Both the position numbers and the translations under genes were made by a program. Below are positions 33,299-43,058 of a stretch of DNA of 64,000 bases, piece by piece. The notes under the pieces were generated by a model. The model saw nothing but the letters and a program-made list of their open reading frames with translations. It made no database searches and was not told the DNA's origin. Origin of the DNA: Pseudoduganella rivuli (lineage in GTDB: Bacteria; Pseudomonadota; Gammaproteobacteria; Burkholderiales; Burkholderiaceae_D); the NCBI RefSeq assembly GCF_009674485.1, contig NZ_WKJJ01000033.1:1-64000 (forward strand), read 5' to 3'. Every line of letters begins with the position of its first letter. Position 1 is the first letter of the stretch.

Positions 33299-34507
33299 TC
33301 AGGGCGGAGAGTCAGCGGCTGACTTCACTGGTAAATCCCCGAGCGGCGCAGATTGTTGTGCCGAAATCGATCGAAACACTTTCGGGGTGCAGCCATATTC
33401 TTCCTTGAACAACTTATTGAAATAGGAAACATTGGCATAACCAACGGAATACGCAATCTCCAGGATCGCGGCGCCGCTATTTTCGGACAGTAAGCGGGCC
33501 GCTTCCGTCAGCCGCAATTTATTCACATAGCCGGTGAAAGTCATGCCCAGTTCTGATTTCAATAGATCATTGACTTTGGTTCGGTTGACCCCGGTCGCGG
33601 TAACAACCGACTCCAGGAGCAGGCCGGGATCGGTGTAATTGGTGGCAATATATTTCAGCAGACCCGCCTTCTCCTTATCCTTATACGGTTCCAGGGTTAA
33701 TTGACGGTAGGCAGCCAGGGGAACATCTTTTCTCAGGCTGGTTGCGACGCTGGCAACCAGCGCGCGGGAATGGGCCCGGAAAAACCAGACCGCAAATACG
33801 GCCCAGCTGGCCAACAGCGCCAGGGCCAGCCATGCAAAAGAGTGATAGTCGCGACCATGCAGCACCAGTTCGCTGATTTCCACTTGGGAATCGACGTCCG
33901 GGGGACTATTCAAATTGGCGCCAAAGGAAATCTTTGCCACCTTGTCGAGGGCATAACCCTGGCTTGACAAGTCCAGCTTCATCTTGTTGAGCCACCAGTC
34001 GGGCAGGGCGAGCCGGGTCAAGTCCAGGGAAACCGGCACCCCATTCTTATTGCAGGAGAAATAGGTGGCCGGAACCCGGTAGGTTTGGAAGTCCCCCTTC
34101 TTCGAGATCTTTTCGTCGAAGGTGGTAAGGGAAAATACCATCGAATTCGACGGAGTGCATTTGGCGAGGAAGGTGATGCTGGTGTACTTCGACCAGTCCG
34201 CCAGCACCAGCTGTCCTTTCGCGTCGATGAGTATCAGGTCGGCAATGGCGGATGGGAATGCCACCGCTTTCGTCAGTTTCATGCCGAAACGCAGTTTGTC
34301 CGGCTGGTCATCGTGGATGCGGACGATCGAGGTACCGCCCATCCCGCTATCCGTCCAACCGGCGGCCTTCAGGCGGACCCCGCCTCCCGCCCAAGGCAAC
34401 AGGGAAAGGGAGCGATAGCTCTGATAAGTGAAAAAGGACACCATCAGCGCATTCGCGGCCACGAGGAGGATAAGTGCGAGGAGCGCCTTCTTGTATATCT
34501 CTTGCAT
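33299..34507 (-). CDS. Membrane-tethered AraC-family transcriptional regulator (paralogue of 11668-12831)
   Basis: A 402-residue protein. I use the ATG at 34507 (MQEIYKKALLALILLVAANA), which aligns with the N-terminus of the paralogue; a GTG at 34558 would add 17 residues. TM1 is at about 8-27. The periplasmic segment (about 30-235) has ILIDAKGQLVLADWSKYTSI-like and LALPDWWLNKMKLDLSSQGY motifs matching the paralogue. TM2 is at about 240-260. The AraC DNA-binding domain (about 300-385) has LESVVTATGVNRTKVNDLLK and AILEIAYSVGYANVSYFNKL. It lies between glycosidase genes and is the second candidate controller of the locus. Confidence 0.87.
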   Translation of the reverse strand: MQEIYKKALLALILLVAANALMVSFFTYQSYRSLSLLPWAGGGVRLKAAGWTDSGMGGTSIVRIHDDQPDKLRFGMKLTKAVAFPSAIADLILIDAKGQLVLADWSKYTSITFLAKCTPSNSMVFSLTTFDEKISKKGDFQTYRVPATYFSCNKNGVPVSLDLTRLALPDWWLNKMKLDLSSQGYALDKVAKISFGANLNSPPDVDSQVEISELVLHGRDYHSFAWLALALLASWAVFAVWFFRAHSRALVASVATSLRKDVPLAAYRQLTLEPYKDKEKAGLLKYIATNYTDPGLLLESVVTATGVNRTKVNDLLKSELGMTFTGYVNKLRLTEAARLLSENSGAAILEIAYSVGYANVSYFNKLFKEEYGCTPKVFRSISAQQSAPLGDLPVKSAADSPP

Positions 34508-34624
34508 TAGGCACAACGCTTTCTGAACTATCATGTCGCGCCAACGCTTGCCAGGCACCCGGTTGCCCTCATAGGGAAGGCGTGCATGGTGAAGGTGATC
34601 AGAAAGCGATGGCGCGTGAGGGGC

Positions 34625-36163
<1,539 letters not shown>

Positions 36164-36294
36164 GCGGGATTTCCAGACAGTTGTGATTTAAAGATTGCTA
36201 CAAGGCCGCCATGCGGCCTGATCGTGAGGGCGGCCTTGCCGTCGGCCGCCACGGGCGTATCGCCGGAGCGGTTCCCAGTGGATGACGCGCCGGA

Positions 36295-37368
36295 TCAGCG
36301 GCAGAGTGCGCTTACTGGATTTACACCCTTTGCCGTGATCACCCCTAACCGGTACGGAATTTTGATGTAATCGTCGGTACGCACCGCCGGATCATTCCCC
36401 TGGAAGAGGTATTCGAGCGGCCGGCAAGCATCGATGGTCATGGTTTGATCGGGATTGGTCCGCACCATTTCGCCGTGAGAAATCCCTTCGGACCAAATCT
36501 GTTCAACATTGTCGCGCGTCGCGAACGCGTTCATGGGCGCGGAAGAGAAGGGTTCCCATTTGCCGTCCAAGCCATTGCTCTTCCAGATCCGGAAGTAACG
36601 TCCTTTGGGAGAAATTGCCTCCACCAGCGTAATGTAGGTATTCGTGTTGGCAATCTTGTAGGTATTGCTCGCTTCGAACACGTCTTCCTTTTTTGCGGTC
36701 ATGACCGCAACCGTGTTATGGAAGCCGTTCGGGAATTGGCTTAATTCGGTTTCCGACCGAAGCAAACGTCCGTTATCATCGGTACCGAACATATAGCATT
36801 TTTTATCATCGCAGATCACCCAAAAATCCAGCCAGCCGACTCCTTGCGGGGCCTTGACGATGTCGGGTACGACTGGAAAGAACGGTTTCGGCACGCTCCA
36901 TGACATCGGGTCGCCGATATCTTTCGAGGTTGAATAAAGCGGATCGGCGCCTTGGTAGACGAGATACCATGTTTTCTGCGGAGCGAAATAAAATACCTGC
37001 GGGGCGGCGCGATAACCCGGCCCCATAGGGGACTTGTCCAGCGGGACAATTTTCGCGGCCGGTGCGTTCGACCACTTGTCAAAGCTCGTGTACCCAAGCC
37101 CCCAGCCGGCAGATCCGGCCGTTGTGAGAAATACGTGGTATTTTCCATCCACATAAACAATCGAAGGATCTTTCACGCCGTAAATTGTCTGATGTGGATC
37201 CGGTTGCGGTGCGACCAGCGGCGGGCTGGAAGTCCAGTTAAACGCCAGTTTGGCAAGTGGAGCATCAGGTTCGGCAGCGTTGTTGGCAATTGCATTGTTT
37301 CCGTCGCAACCGCACACTGCCAAGGCAGCCCACAGCGTAATCCCCAGACCGCATTTTTTCAATTTCAT
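36295..37368 (-). CDS. GH62 alpha-L-arabinofuranosidase, lipoprotein
   Basis: A 357-residue protein. I prefer the second ATG (37368) because AAAGGAAG lies 8 bases upstream; the ATG at 37374 is the alternative. A lipobox signal (LWAALAVCGC) predicts a lipid anchor. GH62 motifs are FNWTSSPPLVAPQPDPHQTI, GVKDPSIVYVDGKYHVFLTT with the catalytic Asp, GWGLGYTSFDKWS, FYFAPQKTWYLVYQ and FEASNTYKI. GH62 enzymes remove arabinose from singly substituted arabinoxylan backbones. It begins 13 bases after the stop of the GH43 gene at 37381-38985, so the two are co-transcribed. Confidence 0.92.
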   Translation of the reverse strand: MKLKKCGLGITLWAALAVCGCDGNNAIANNAAEPDAPLAKLAFNWTSSPPLVAPQPDPHQTIYGVKDPSIVYVDGKYHVFLTTAGSAGWGLGYTSFDKWSNAPAAKIVPLDKSPMGPGYRAAPQVFYFAPQKTWYLVYQGADPLYSTSKDIGDPMSWSVPKPFFPVVPDIVKAPQGVGWLDFWVICDDKKCYMFGTDDNGRLLRSETELSQFPNGFHNTVAVMTAKKEDVFEASNTYKIANTNTYITLVEAISPKGRYFRIWKSNGLDGKWEPFSSAPMNAFATRDNVEQIWSEGISHGEMVRTNPDQTMTIDACRPLEYLFQGNDPAVRTDDYIKIPYRLGVITAKGVNPVSALCR

Positions 37369-37380
37369 TACCATCTTCCT

Positions 37381-38985
37381 TTAGTATTTGATTCTAAACC
37401 AATCGAAATCAACATAACCGCCCGGCGTCTTTGTGGCGTAATTGAATAAGCCAAAACGATAGCCCATAAAATGCGGGATGGTGTATTTCATTTTTAATGT
37501 TACACCTATCGGCTTCCAAATTTTTCCATCCAAACTGTAGAGGAAATTCGCTTCGTCTTTTTTATCAGAGAAATCGCAATCGATTCTTAAATAAATTTGG
37601 TTTTGATGTAATGGAATTCGCTGCACTTCAACGGGTTTGTCTTTGTCAGTAGTGATCATTACTACTGATTTTTTATTCCCTTCTACTTTTACCCCAACCA
37701 GTCCGTACTCTTTTTGCAGAGCGGATAATCCGGAAAAATCGCCTTCTTTCATTTTGGATACGTCCATCGCTACAGACGCCGAGCTGGTTGGCCCGATAGT
37801 GCGCTGGGTCAGTGTGTTCCTGGCCTGAAGGAAATCAGTGTCTATTCTTCCGGTTTTGAGACGCAGGAATCCTTTTCTATCCGTTACCGACCAAAGCGCA
37901 TTATCCGGATTATGGTTCCATTGCCAAACCAGCGGTAATGCCGCCTCTCCGTTCTTGCGATAGAATTCATCAGAGGCAACCAAACTCGGAATCAAACCTG
38001 TGCTGGGGGGCAGGTCTAACTTTTCCGGAGCTTTGCCATTTTCTCCCAGTACGGGCCAGCCGTTTTCCCACTTTACAGGAATGAGATAGGGAATTCGGCC
38101 CACTTCGCCATAATCACGAAAAAGATAAGAAAACCAGCGCCCATCGGGAGTGTCTATCAATCCTCCTTGCGCAATACCCAGGTCTTGAAAAGCAATTTTT
38201 CCTTCCCAAGGGCCGTTGATATGATCCGCCCTATGGATGATGGCAGTTCGCATTCCCCAGTTGTCCGGAGCGCAAATATTAAATAAATAATATTTGCCTT
38301 TTTCTTTGAATAATTGAGATCCTTCAGCCCCAAGGCTTGGATTCTTTCCGCAGGGCGAGCTGGCATTCTGAATGAGAATTTTCTCGGGGACGCCTTGTTT
38401 GACTCCTGTCAGATCCTCATTCAACTCGATAATTTTTAGCTTATCAGCGCCATGTATCAAATAGGTCTTGCCATCATCATCAAAAAACAAGGAATGATCG
38501 TGATAGGATGGCTTAAAAGAAACTCTTTGCCAGTTTCCTTTTTCTATGTCTTTTGTTTTAAAAATATAGGTTTCACCTGGCGTATCGTGTGCGAAAGTGG
38601 TTACATAATACGTACCATTGTGGTAGCGCAAGCTACTTGCCCATGAACCCTTGCTATAAATACTTTTCCCTTCCGCCAAATTTTGCTCCGGCATATCCGT
38701 CAAGGTTTCATAGGCATAGTTGATGATTTTCCAATTAACGAGATCCGTCGATTTCATAATCGGAACACCCGGGTTCATGTGCATCGTGGTACTGCTCATA
38801 TAATAATTTTCGCCAACCCTGATCATGGCCACATCAGGCACATCAGCAAAAATTATCGGGTTTTCAGCTTGAGTTAAAGCAATGCCAGGGACCATAAAAA
38901 CAAAGAAGGCGAAAATGGCCTTGATGATTCCATATACAACAGGTGCCGGCCTTCTTGTTACTTCAGTCGTGCTTAACGGTTTCAT
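37381..38985 (-). CDS. GH43 beta-xylosidase/alpha-L-arabinofuranosidase with C-terminal beta-sandwich
   Basis: A 534-residue protein with an N-terminal hydrophobic segment (IIKAIFAFFVFMVPGIALTQ, signal or anchor). The GH43 propeller (about 45-320) has NPIIFADVPDVAMIRVGENY with the catalytic Asp, YYMSSTTMHMNPGVPIMKST, YHDHSLFFDDDGKTYLIHGA and GAEGSQLFKEKGKYYLFNI. The GH43-associated sandwich (about 330-530) has LPLVWQWNHNPDNALWSV and the ending GYVDFDWFRIKY. It corresponds to the C-terminal half of the fused protein at 20313-23378. The gene is AT-richer than its relatives, suggesting a different origin or recent arrival. First gene of a pair with GH62. Confidence 0.93.
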   Translation of the reverse strand: MKPLSTTEVTRRPAPVVYGIIKAIFAFFVFMVPGIALTQAENPIIFADVPDVAMIRVGENYYMSSTTMHMNPGVPIMKSTDLVNWKIINYAYETLTDMPEQNLAEGKSIYSKGSWASSLRYHNGTYYVTTFAHDTPGETYIFKTKDIEKGNWQRVSFKPSYHDHSLFFDDDGKTYLIHGADKLKIIELNEDLTGVKQGVPEKILIQNASSPCGKNPSLGAEGSQLFKEKGKYYLFNICAPDNWGMRTAIIHRADHINGPWEGKIAFQDLGIAQGGLIDTPDGRWFSYLFRDYGEVGRIPYLIPVKWENGWPVLGENGKAPEKLDLPPSTGLIPSLVASDEFYRKNGEAALPLVWQWNHNPDNALWSVTDRKGFLRLKTGRIDTDFLQARNTLTQRTIGPTSSASVAMDVSKMKEGDFSGLSALQKEYGLVGVKVEGNKKSVVMITTDKDKPVEVQRIPLHQNQIYLRIDCDFSDKKDEANFLYSLDGKIWKPIGVTLKMKYTIPHFMGYRFGLFNYATKTPGGYVDFDWFRIKY

Positions 38986-39028
38986 TTAGAGAGTATTTTG
39001 GTTGGTTTTATTTTCGAGATCATTGATC

Positions 39029-39613
39029 TCATGATTTCTGTGCTTGGTCATTGAACAACACCTCGCGCCCGCTGCCGCCGCGATCATCGGAGCGGAACAC
39101 GCCCCGCACGCCGTTGATGACGCCGGTCACGGGAGTAGCGATGCCGGTCCAGGTGGCGCCGCCGTCGGTGGTCTTGTACGTGCTGTCCGCTGGCCCCGCC
39201 ACCTCGGCGCAGTGCGGCGCGGCGGTCGTGTCGATAGTCTGGGTAGCGCTACCAACACCCTTGCTCGAAGTGTCGAAGATCACTTGCTCGACACCGACCA
39301 CGCCACTCCGAGAGACAGCTTCGATTTGCGCCTTGCTCATCTTGTGCGATGACAGCGAAGCCACCTGCTGCCAGGTCTGGCCGCAGTCGGTGGATACCAA
39401 GCCTGGTACGTAGCCGCCGCCGAGCTTCACATTGGTCCAGCTGCCCGCGCCGGGCGCCGGCTGGGTGGGGAGGGCGGACTCGGCAGGAGCTGTCGGCTGG
39501 GCAGGTGCCGGCGGCAGGGGAGTGGGGCCTACTGCGGTGCCGCTACCGCCGCCACAGCCGGCCATCAAGGTCGGCAGCGGCGCTGACAGGGCTAAGAGTC
39601 GCTCTATTTTCAT
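39029..39613 (-). pseudogene. Degenerate, internally deleted GH74-like lipoprotein gene
   Basis: The frame is open for 194 residues with AGGAA before the ATG and a lipobox (LPTLMAGCGGG). The rest is only scraps of a GH74/BNR-type enzyme: SWTNVKLGGGYVPGLVSTD resembles the YxWxNVxIGGGGFVxGI start, then CGQTWQQVASLS, QVIFDTSSKGVGSATQTI, STYKTTDGGATWTGI and GVFRSDDRGG. A GH74 domain needs about 700 residues, so large in-frame pieces are missing. It cannot be a functional xyloglucanase, though the peptide may still be made. It sits beside copy 3 of the repeat element, divergently from the gene at 40229. Confidence 0.65.
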
Positions 39614-39699
39614 TATCTATTCCTGGATCAAGGTGCTGGTCGCGGCCAGCCCGCATTGCTGGCCGCGCTCAGGCGTCCAGGTCGGGTATGCTGTCCGAT

Positions 39700-40028
39700 G
39701 ACAGGCTGGTTTCCGCTTGCGGGACGGGAAGCCGGCCCCGCCTGTCCCGCAATCCGGCGGAGTCTATCCGAAATATTGCGGCAGAAATACACCCTGTAAT
39801 GTGCGGCAGCCGGCCGTGACGCCCTCGGGCAAAAATTCTGCACCCCTGGTATCGGTACTCGTGCAGATTTTGTTATTGATCGCTCGACAGTCTGCGGTTC
39901 GATCCGGCCGCAACCCGTGCGCGCGCGGCCTCGCCGCCTTCGCCGCACGTCGAATGCACGAAAGTGCAGTATCAATGCGATTATCTGCACCCTTGTAATA
40001 TCTTCTCCATTCGCGTTATTTCGGTGCT
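39700..40028 (+). repeat. Regulatory repeat element, copy 3, with four GTGCAG/CTGCAC half-sites
   Basis: Site A has AAAATTCTGCAC and GTGCAGATTTTG (GTGCAG at 39861-39866), 17 bases between the hexamers. Site B has GTGCAG at 39964-39969 and CTGCAC at 39985-39990, 15 bases apart. Both spacings equal copies 1 and 2. The plus-strand promoter candidate TTGTAA-17-TTATTT is conserved, with one extra C just before it. The left part carries the conserved AGTCTATCCGAAATATT block and the leader that also precedes GH5 at 25373. It lies between the GH74 relic and the gene at 40229. Confidence 0.86.
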
Positions 40029-40228
40029 TACCCTTTCGTCTCCTTTTGCTGCGCGTCTGCGTGCCGGCCATGTCCAATGTGGCGCGCTATCGCGTTGCAC
40101 CGATCCCCAGCAGCCCAACCGGCAAGCGAAAATCATTAGTCCCGTTGGTGATTCTGATGATTGTCTGTTCGTTTTTCTTGAATCACTATCGTTCGCTTAC
40201 GGGGGGCGGCCCCCGATTCAATAAAGAG

Positions 40229-41674
40229 ATGATGCGACTACTTCCAATCATGGCGATGTTCTCGGCGTTACTGGCTTGCATGCCAGCCCTTGGTCACGCC
40301 GAACCCAAACAACGCCTCATTGTCCTCACGGATATCGAGGCCGATCCCGATGACAGCCAGTCGCTCGTGCGCTTGCTTCTGTACGCGAACCAGATCGATA
40401 TCGAAGGCATCGTCGCCACGACCTCTACGCATCAGAAGTCGCGTATCGCACCGGCATCCATCCATGCGATCATCGACGCCTATGGCCTGGTACAACCCAA
40501 TCTGTTGAAGCACGAACCGGGTTTTCCGAAAGCGGGGGCGCTGAAAGCGGTGGTGCGCTCTGGCTCGCAACTCTATGGCATGCAAGGTGTCGGCGACGGC
40601 AAGGACACGCCGGGATCGGACGCCATCATCAAGGCCCTGGAGAAGAACGATACGCGGCCACTGTGGGTTTCTGTGTGGGGCGGAGCCAATACGCTTGCGC
40701 AAGCGTTGTATCGCATTGGCCACGACCGGACGCCGGAGCAGACCGCCCGTCTGCTGAGCAAGCTGCGCGTCTACACCATCTCCGACCAGGACGATTCCGG
40801 TATCTGGATACGCACCCGGTTTCCCGATCTGTTCTACATCGTCAGCCCCGGCGGGTATGGCAATGGCACTTGGACCGGCATGCACTCGACCGAGCCGGGC
40901 TTCGACAGTACGGAAGTGAGCAACAACTGGATCGCCGCGCATATTCAACAGGGGCATGGCCCGCTGGGCGCGGTGTATCCAGACGTCTCGTTTGGCGTGG
41001 AGGGCGATACGCCAGCCTTCCTGTCTTTGATACCAAACGGCCTGAACGCACCCGAGCATCCGGACTGGGGCGGCTGGGGTGGGCGCTACGAGTTCTACAC
41101 GCCAGCGTTGGAGACGACCAATCCGGACGGCTTCACCGGGGGCGTACCTGTATTACAAGAGCCGCATGCCATCTGGACCAACGCCGTGGATAGTTACACA
41201 CCGACGGTCTACAACGAATTTGGCCGCAGTGTGCGTGCCCACGACAAGGTCTCCACGGGATACAGGACCACCATCTGGCGCTGGCGCAAAGACTTTCAGA
41301 ACGATTTCGCGGCGCGCATGGATTGGAGCACCAAGCCATACAAGGGGGCGAATCATCCACCAGTAGTAAAGCTCAGCCCTGGCGAACGCCTGACCGTCAA
41401 ATCCGGCGAGGGCTTCATGCTGAGCGCCGCCGGCAGCTCCGACCCCGATGGGGATAGCTTGAGCTACCTGTGGTTTCAGTATCCCGAAGCTGGCACCTAC
41501 AAGGAGCCGATCAAGCTGGGGTATGCGGAAAATCATCATACCGTTTGGGGGCAGGCGCCAGTGGTCACCAAACGGGAGACCGCGCACTTCATCGTAAAGG
41601 TCATCGACAAGGGTAGTCCGGCGCTGACGCGCTACGGACGCGTCATCGTGACTTTCATGCCGTCCGCGCCCTGA
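40229..41674 (+). CDS. Secreted DUF1593 / nucleoside-hydrolase-like protein
   Basis: A 481-residue protein. I start at the ATG at 40229, giving signal peptide MMRLLPIMAMFSALLACMPA and cleavage near GHA; an upstream in-frame ATG at 40070 would add 53 residues including a hydrophobic stretch. The domain begins RLIVLTDIEADPDDSQSLVR, the aspartate-rich strand of nucleoside-hydrolase-fold proteins, and continues with LWVSVWGGANTLAQAL and FPDLFYIVSPGG. A C-terminal Ig-like domain (about 385-480) has GSSDPDGDSLSYLWFQYPEA. This family recurs in plant-polysaccharide loci but its substrate is not established. Expression from repeat copy 3 would link it to the xyloglucan genes. Confidence 0.85.
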   Translation: MMRLLPIMAMFSALLACMPALGHAEPKQRLIVLTDIEADPDDSQSLVRLLLYANQIDIEGIVATTSTHQKSRIAPASIHAIIDAYGLVQPNLLKHEPGFPKAGALKAVVRSGSQLYGMQGVGDGKDTPGSDAIIKALEKNDTRPLWVSVWGGANTLAQALYRIGHDRTPEQTARLLSKLRVYTISDQDDSGIWIRTRFPDLFYIVSPGGYGNGTWTGMHSTEPGFDSTEVSNNWIAAHIQQGHGPLGAVYPDVSFGVEGDTPAFLSLIPNGLNAPEHPDWGGWGGRYEFYTPALETTNPDGFTGGVPVLQEPHAIWTNAVDSYTPTVYNEFGRSVRAHDKVSTGYRTTIWRWRKDFQNDFAARMDWSTKPYKGANHPPVVKLSPGERLTVKSGEGFMLSAAGSSDPDGDSLSYLWFQYPEAGTYKEPIKLGYAENHHTVWGQAPVVTKRETAHFIVKVIDKGSPALTRYGRVIVTFMPSAP

Positions 41675-42143
41675 ACAAGCCGGCACGCGTCGAGGGGACG
41701 CGGTGCGTGTCTGCCGGTTAAACTGCAAGAGGAGGAGGGGGCTCGGCCACGAAAGTGTCGAATAGCGACGCGTCGTACGAACACGAACTTGTCGAGCATC
41801 TGGCCGGCCGACGTAAATAGCACTGATGCTCCACGCGTCGCCTGGGCAAAACGCGTACACAACGCCGTTGCTGGCTAAGGTTGGCGGTTACTGGAGCGCT
41901 TCAAATTTCCCGGCTGCCAAGCGATGAATGCTCGCAGGCCGCGCTTACGTAACGATTTGAGATATATCCGTGATGCGTAACGGAAAGTCGCGGCAAGAAT
42001 CCGGAATTCGTTGGCACTCCAAACTAATCGACATTACTGACGAAATTATCGATTAGATAATATTGAGGGAATGATAGTAAAATAGCAGACTCTGCCATAC
42101 CCGGCAACCGGTTTACCCTTCTTACTATCCATCAGGCTGCAAC
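41675..42143. other. Non-coding region with a degenerate palindrome and AT-rich promoter zone
   Basis: At 41965-41984 the sequence TATCCGTGATGCGTAACGGA resembles the palindromes at 49196-49219 and 52456-52489 with three changes. The stretch 42040-42085 is AT-rich and may hold the promoter of the hydrolase at 42144. I see no gene. Confidence 0.4.
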
Positions 42144-42917
42144 GTGCGCACTTTTAAAACGATTTTGGTCATGTGTCTCTCCCTGCTGGCGTTCGCGCCG
42201 GGCAGGGCGGACACCGGACAACCCCTGGCTCCGATCAGCGAACGGATCCAGCTGCATACCCAAACCATTTCAACCACCCGCTTTCCCGCCACCGTTCCCG
42301 GCAAGCGCCCCGCAGCGATCTTGTTGCACGGTTATCAGTGCCTTGAGGCATGCAGCGAAGCCTATGCTCGCTACGCCCGTTCACTGGCGGCGGCCGGCAT
42401 CGACGCCTATGTCGTCAATTATTACAACGAATCCGATTTGGCGGCATTAAAGGCCGGCACGCTCGATGCCGCCGGATACGCTGGCCGGTTCAAGCGCTGG
42501 GCCGTGGCTGTGCGTGAATTGATGGCGCGTATCGGTGCACAGAACCAGTCGAATGGACGAATCGCGGTGGTCGGCTTTTCCCAGGGCGGCCGCTTGGCCG
42601 TTGCCGTTGCCGCCGATAATCCGGCCGCAACGGCGCTGGTGGCGCTGTATGCACGGTTGCCGGATCCGGTCGAACTGGACGCGGACCTGAAAGCATTGCC
42701 GCCAACGCTGTTACTGCATGGCGACGCGGATACCGTTGTCCCATTGCGCGGCGGCGAAGCGATTCTGGCCAAGGCACGCGAATTGGGAACGCCTTCGGAC
42801 CTGGTGATTTATCCGGGAGAAGGACACGGCTTCGACTTCAGCGCCGACAGCGCAGCGGCAATCGACGCCCGGCGCAGGGTTATTGAATTCCTGAGGTCGG
42901 TAATGGCGGTGCGATAA
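42144..42917 (+). CDS. Secreted dienelactone-hydrolase-family alpha/beta hydrolase
   Basis: A 257-residue protein starting at a GTG; signal peptide MRTFKTILVMCLSLLAFAPG, cleaved near RAD. The alpha/beta-hydrolase triad is visible: nucleophile in VVGFSQGGRLA (about residue 148), Asp in HGDADTVVP and His in YPGEGHGFDF. An extra disulfide is likely (HGYQCLEACSEAY). It is exported, unlike cytoplasmic dienelactone hydrolases, so it may act on esters in plant wall material. Two broken copies of this gene flank the lysozyme island at 8566-8640 and 11232-11493. Confidence 0.88.
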   Translation: MRTFKTILVMCLSLLAFAPGRADTGQPLAPISERIQLHTQTISTTRFPATVPGKRPAAILLHGYQCLEACSEAYARYARSLAAAGIDAYVVNYYNESDLAALKAGTLDAAGYAGRFKRWAVAVRELMARIGAQNQSNGRIAVVGFSQGGRLAVAVAADNPAATALVALYARLPDPVELDADLKALPPTLLLHGDADTVVPLRGGEAILAKARELGTPSDLVIYPGEGHGFDFSADSAAAIDARRRVIEFLRSVMAVR

Positions 42918-42934
42918 GCTGCGCCGCGCAGCTT
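42916..42934. terminator. Palindromic hairpin at the end of the hydrolase gene
   Basis: AAGCTGCGC and GCGCAGCTT form a perfect 9-bp stem with a single-base centre, overlapping the stop codon. It has no U-run, so termination is uncertain. Confidence 0.4.
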
Positions 42935-43003
42935 CCGTTTGATAGGGAGGCTGCGCGGATTCAGTCAAGTTGGGTGGAAGCGCATATTGGGTCGTTCTAT
43001 GTA

Positions 43004-43040
43004 AACTTCGCATTTGACATAATATAGATTATGCGAAGTT
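43004..43040. promoter_or_regulatory. Inverted repeat AACTTCGCAT...ATGCGAAGTT enclosing a TTGACA
   Basis: Perfect 10-base arms (43004-43013 and 43031-43040) flank a 17-base AT-rich spacer starting TTGACATAATATAG. It lies between two convergent genes, so it could be a repressor site over a small antisense promoter, or simply a weak hairpin. Confidence 0.45.
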
Positions 43041-43058
43041 ATTCCATAAAATGGCCCA

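Noticed and set aside
36295..37368. GH43 instead of GH62 for the lipoprotein arabinofuranosidase
   Set aside because: PPLVAP near the N-terminus, KDPSIVYVDGKYHVF and GWGLGYTSF are GH62 patterns; the two families share the propeller fold, which explains the superficial likeness.
42144..42917. Hydrolase counted as part of the polysaccharide regulon
   Set aside because: No GTGCAG/CTGCAC half-sites precede it, and its fragments lie outside the locus; a wall-esterase role is possible but unsupported.
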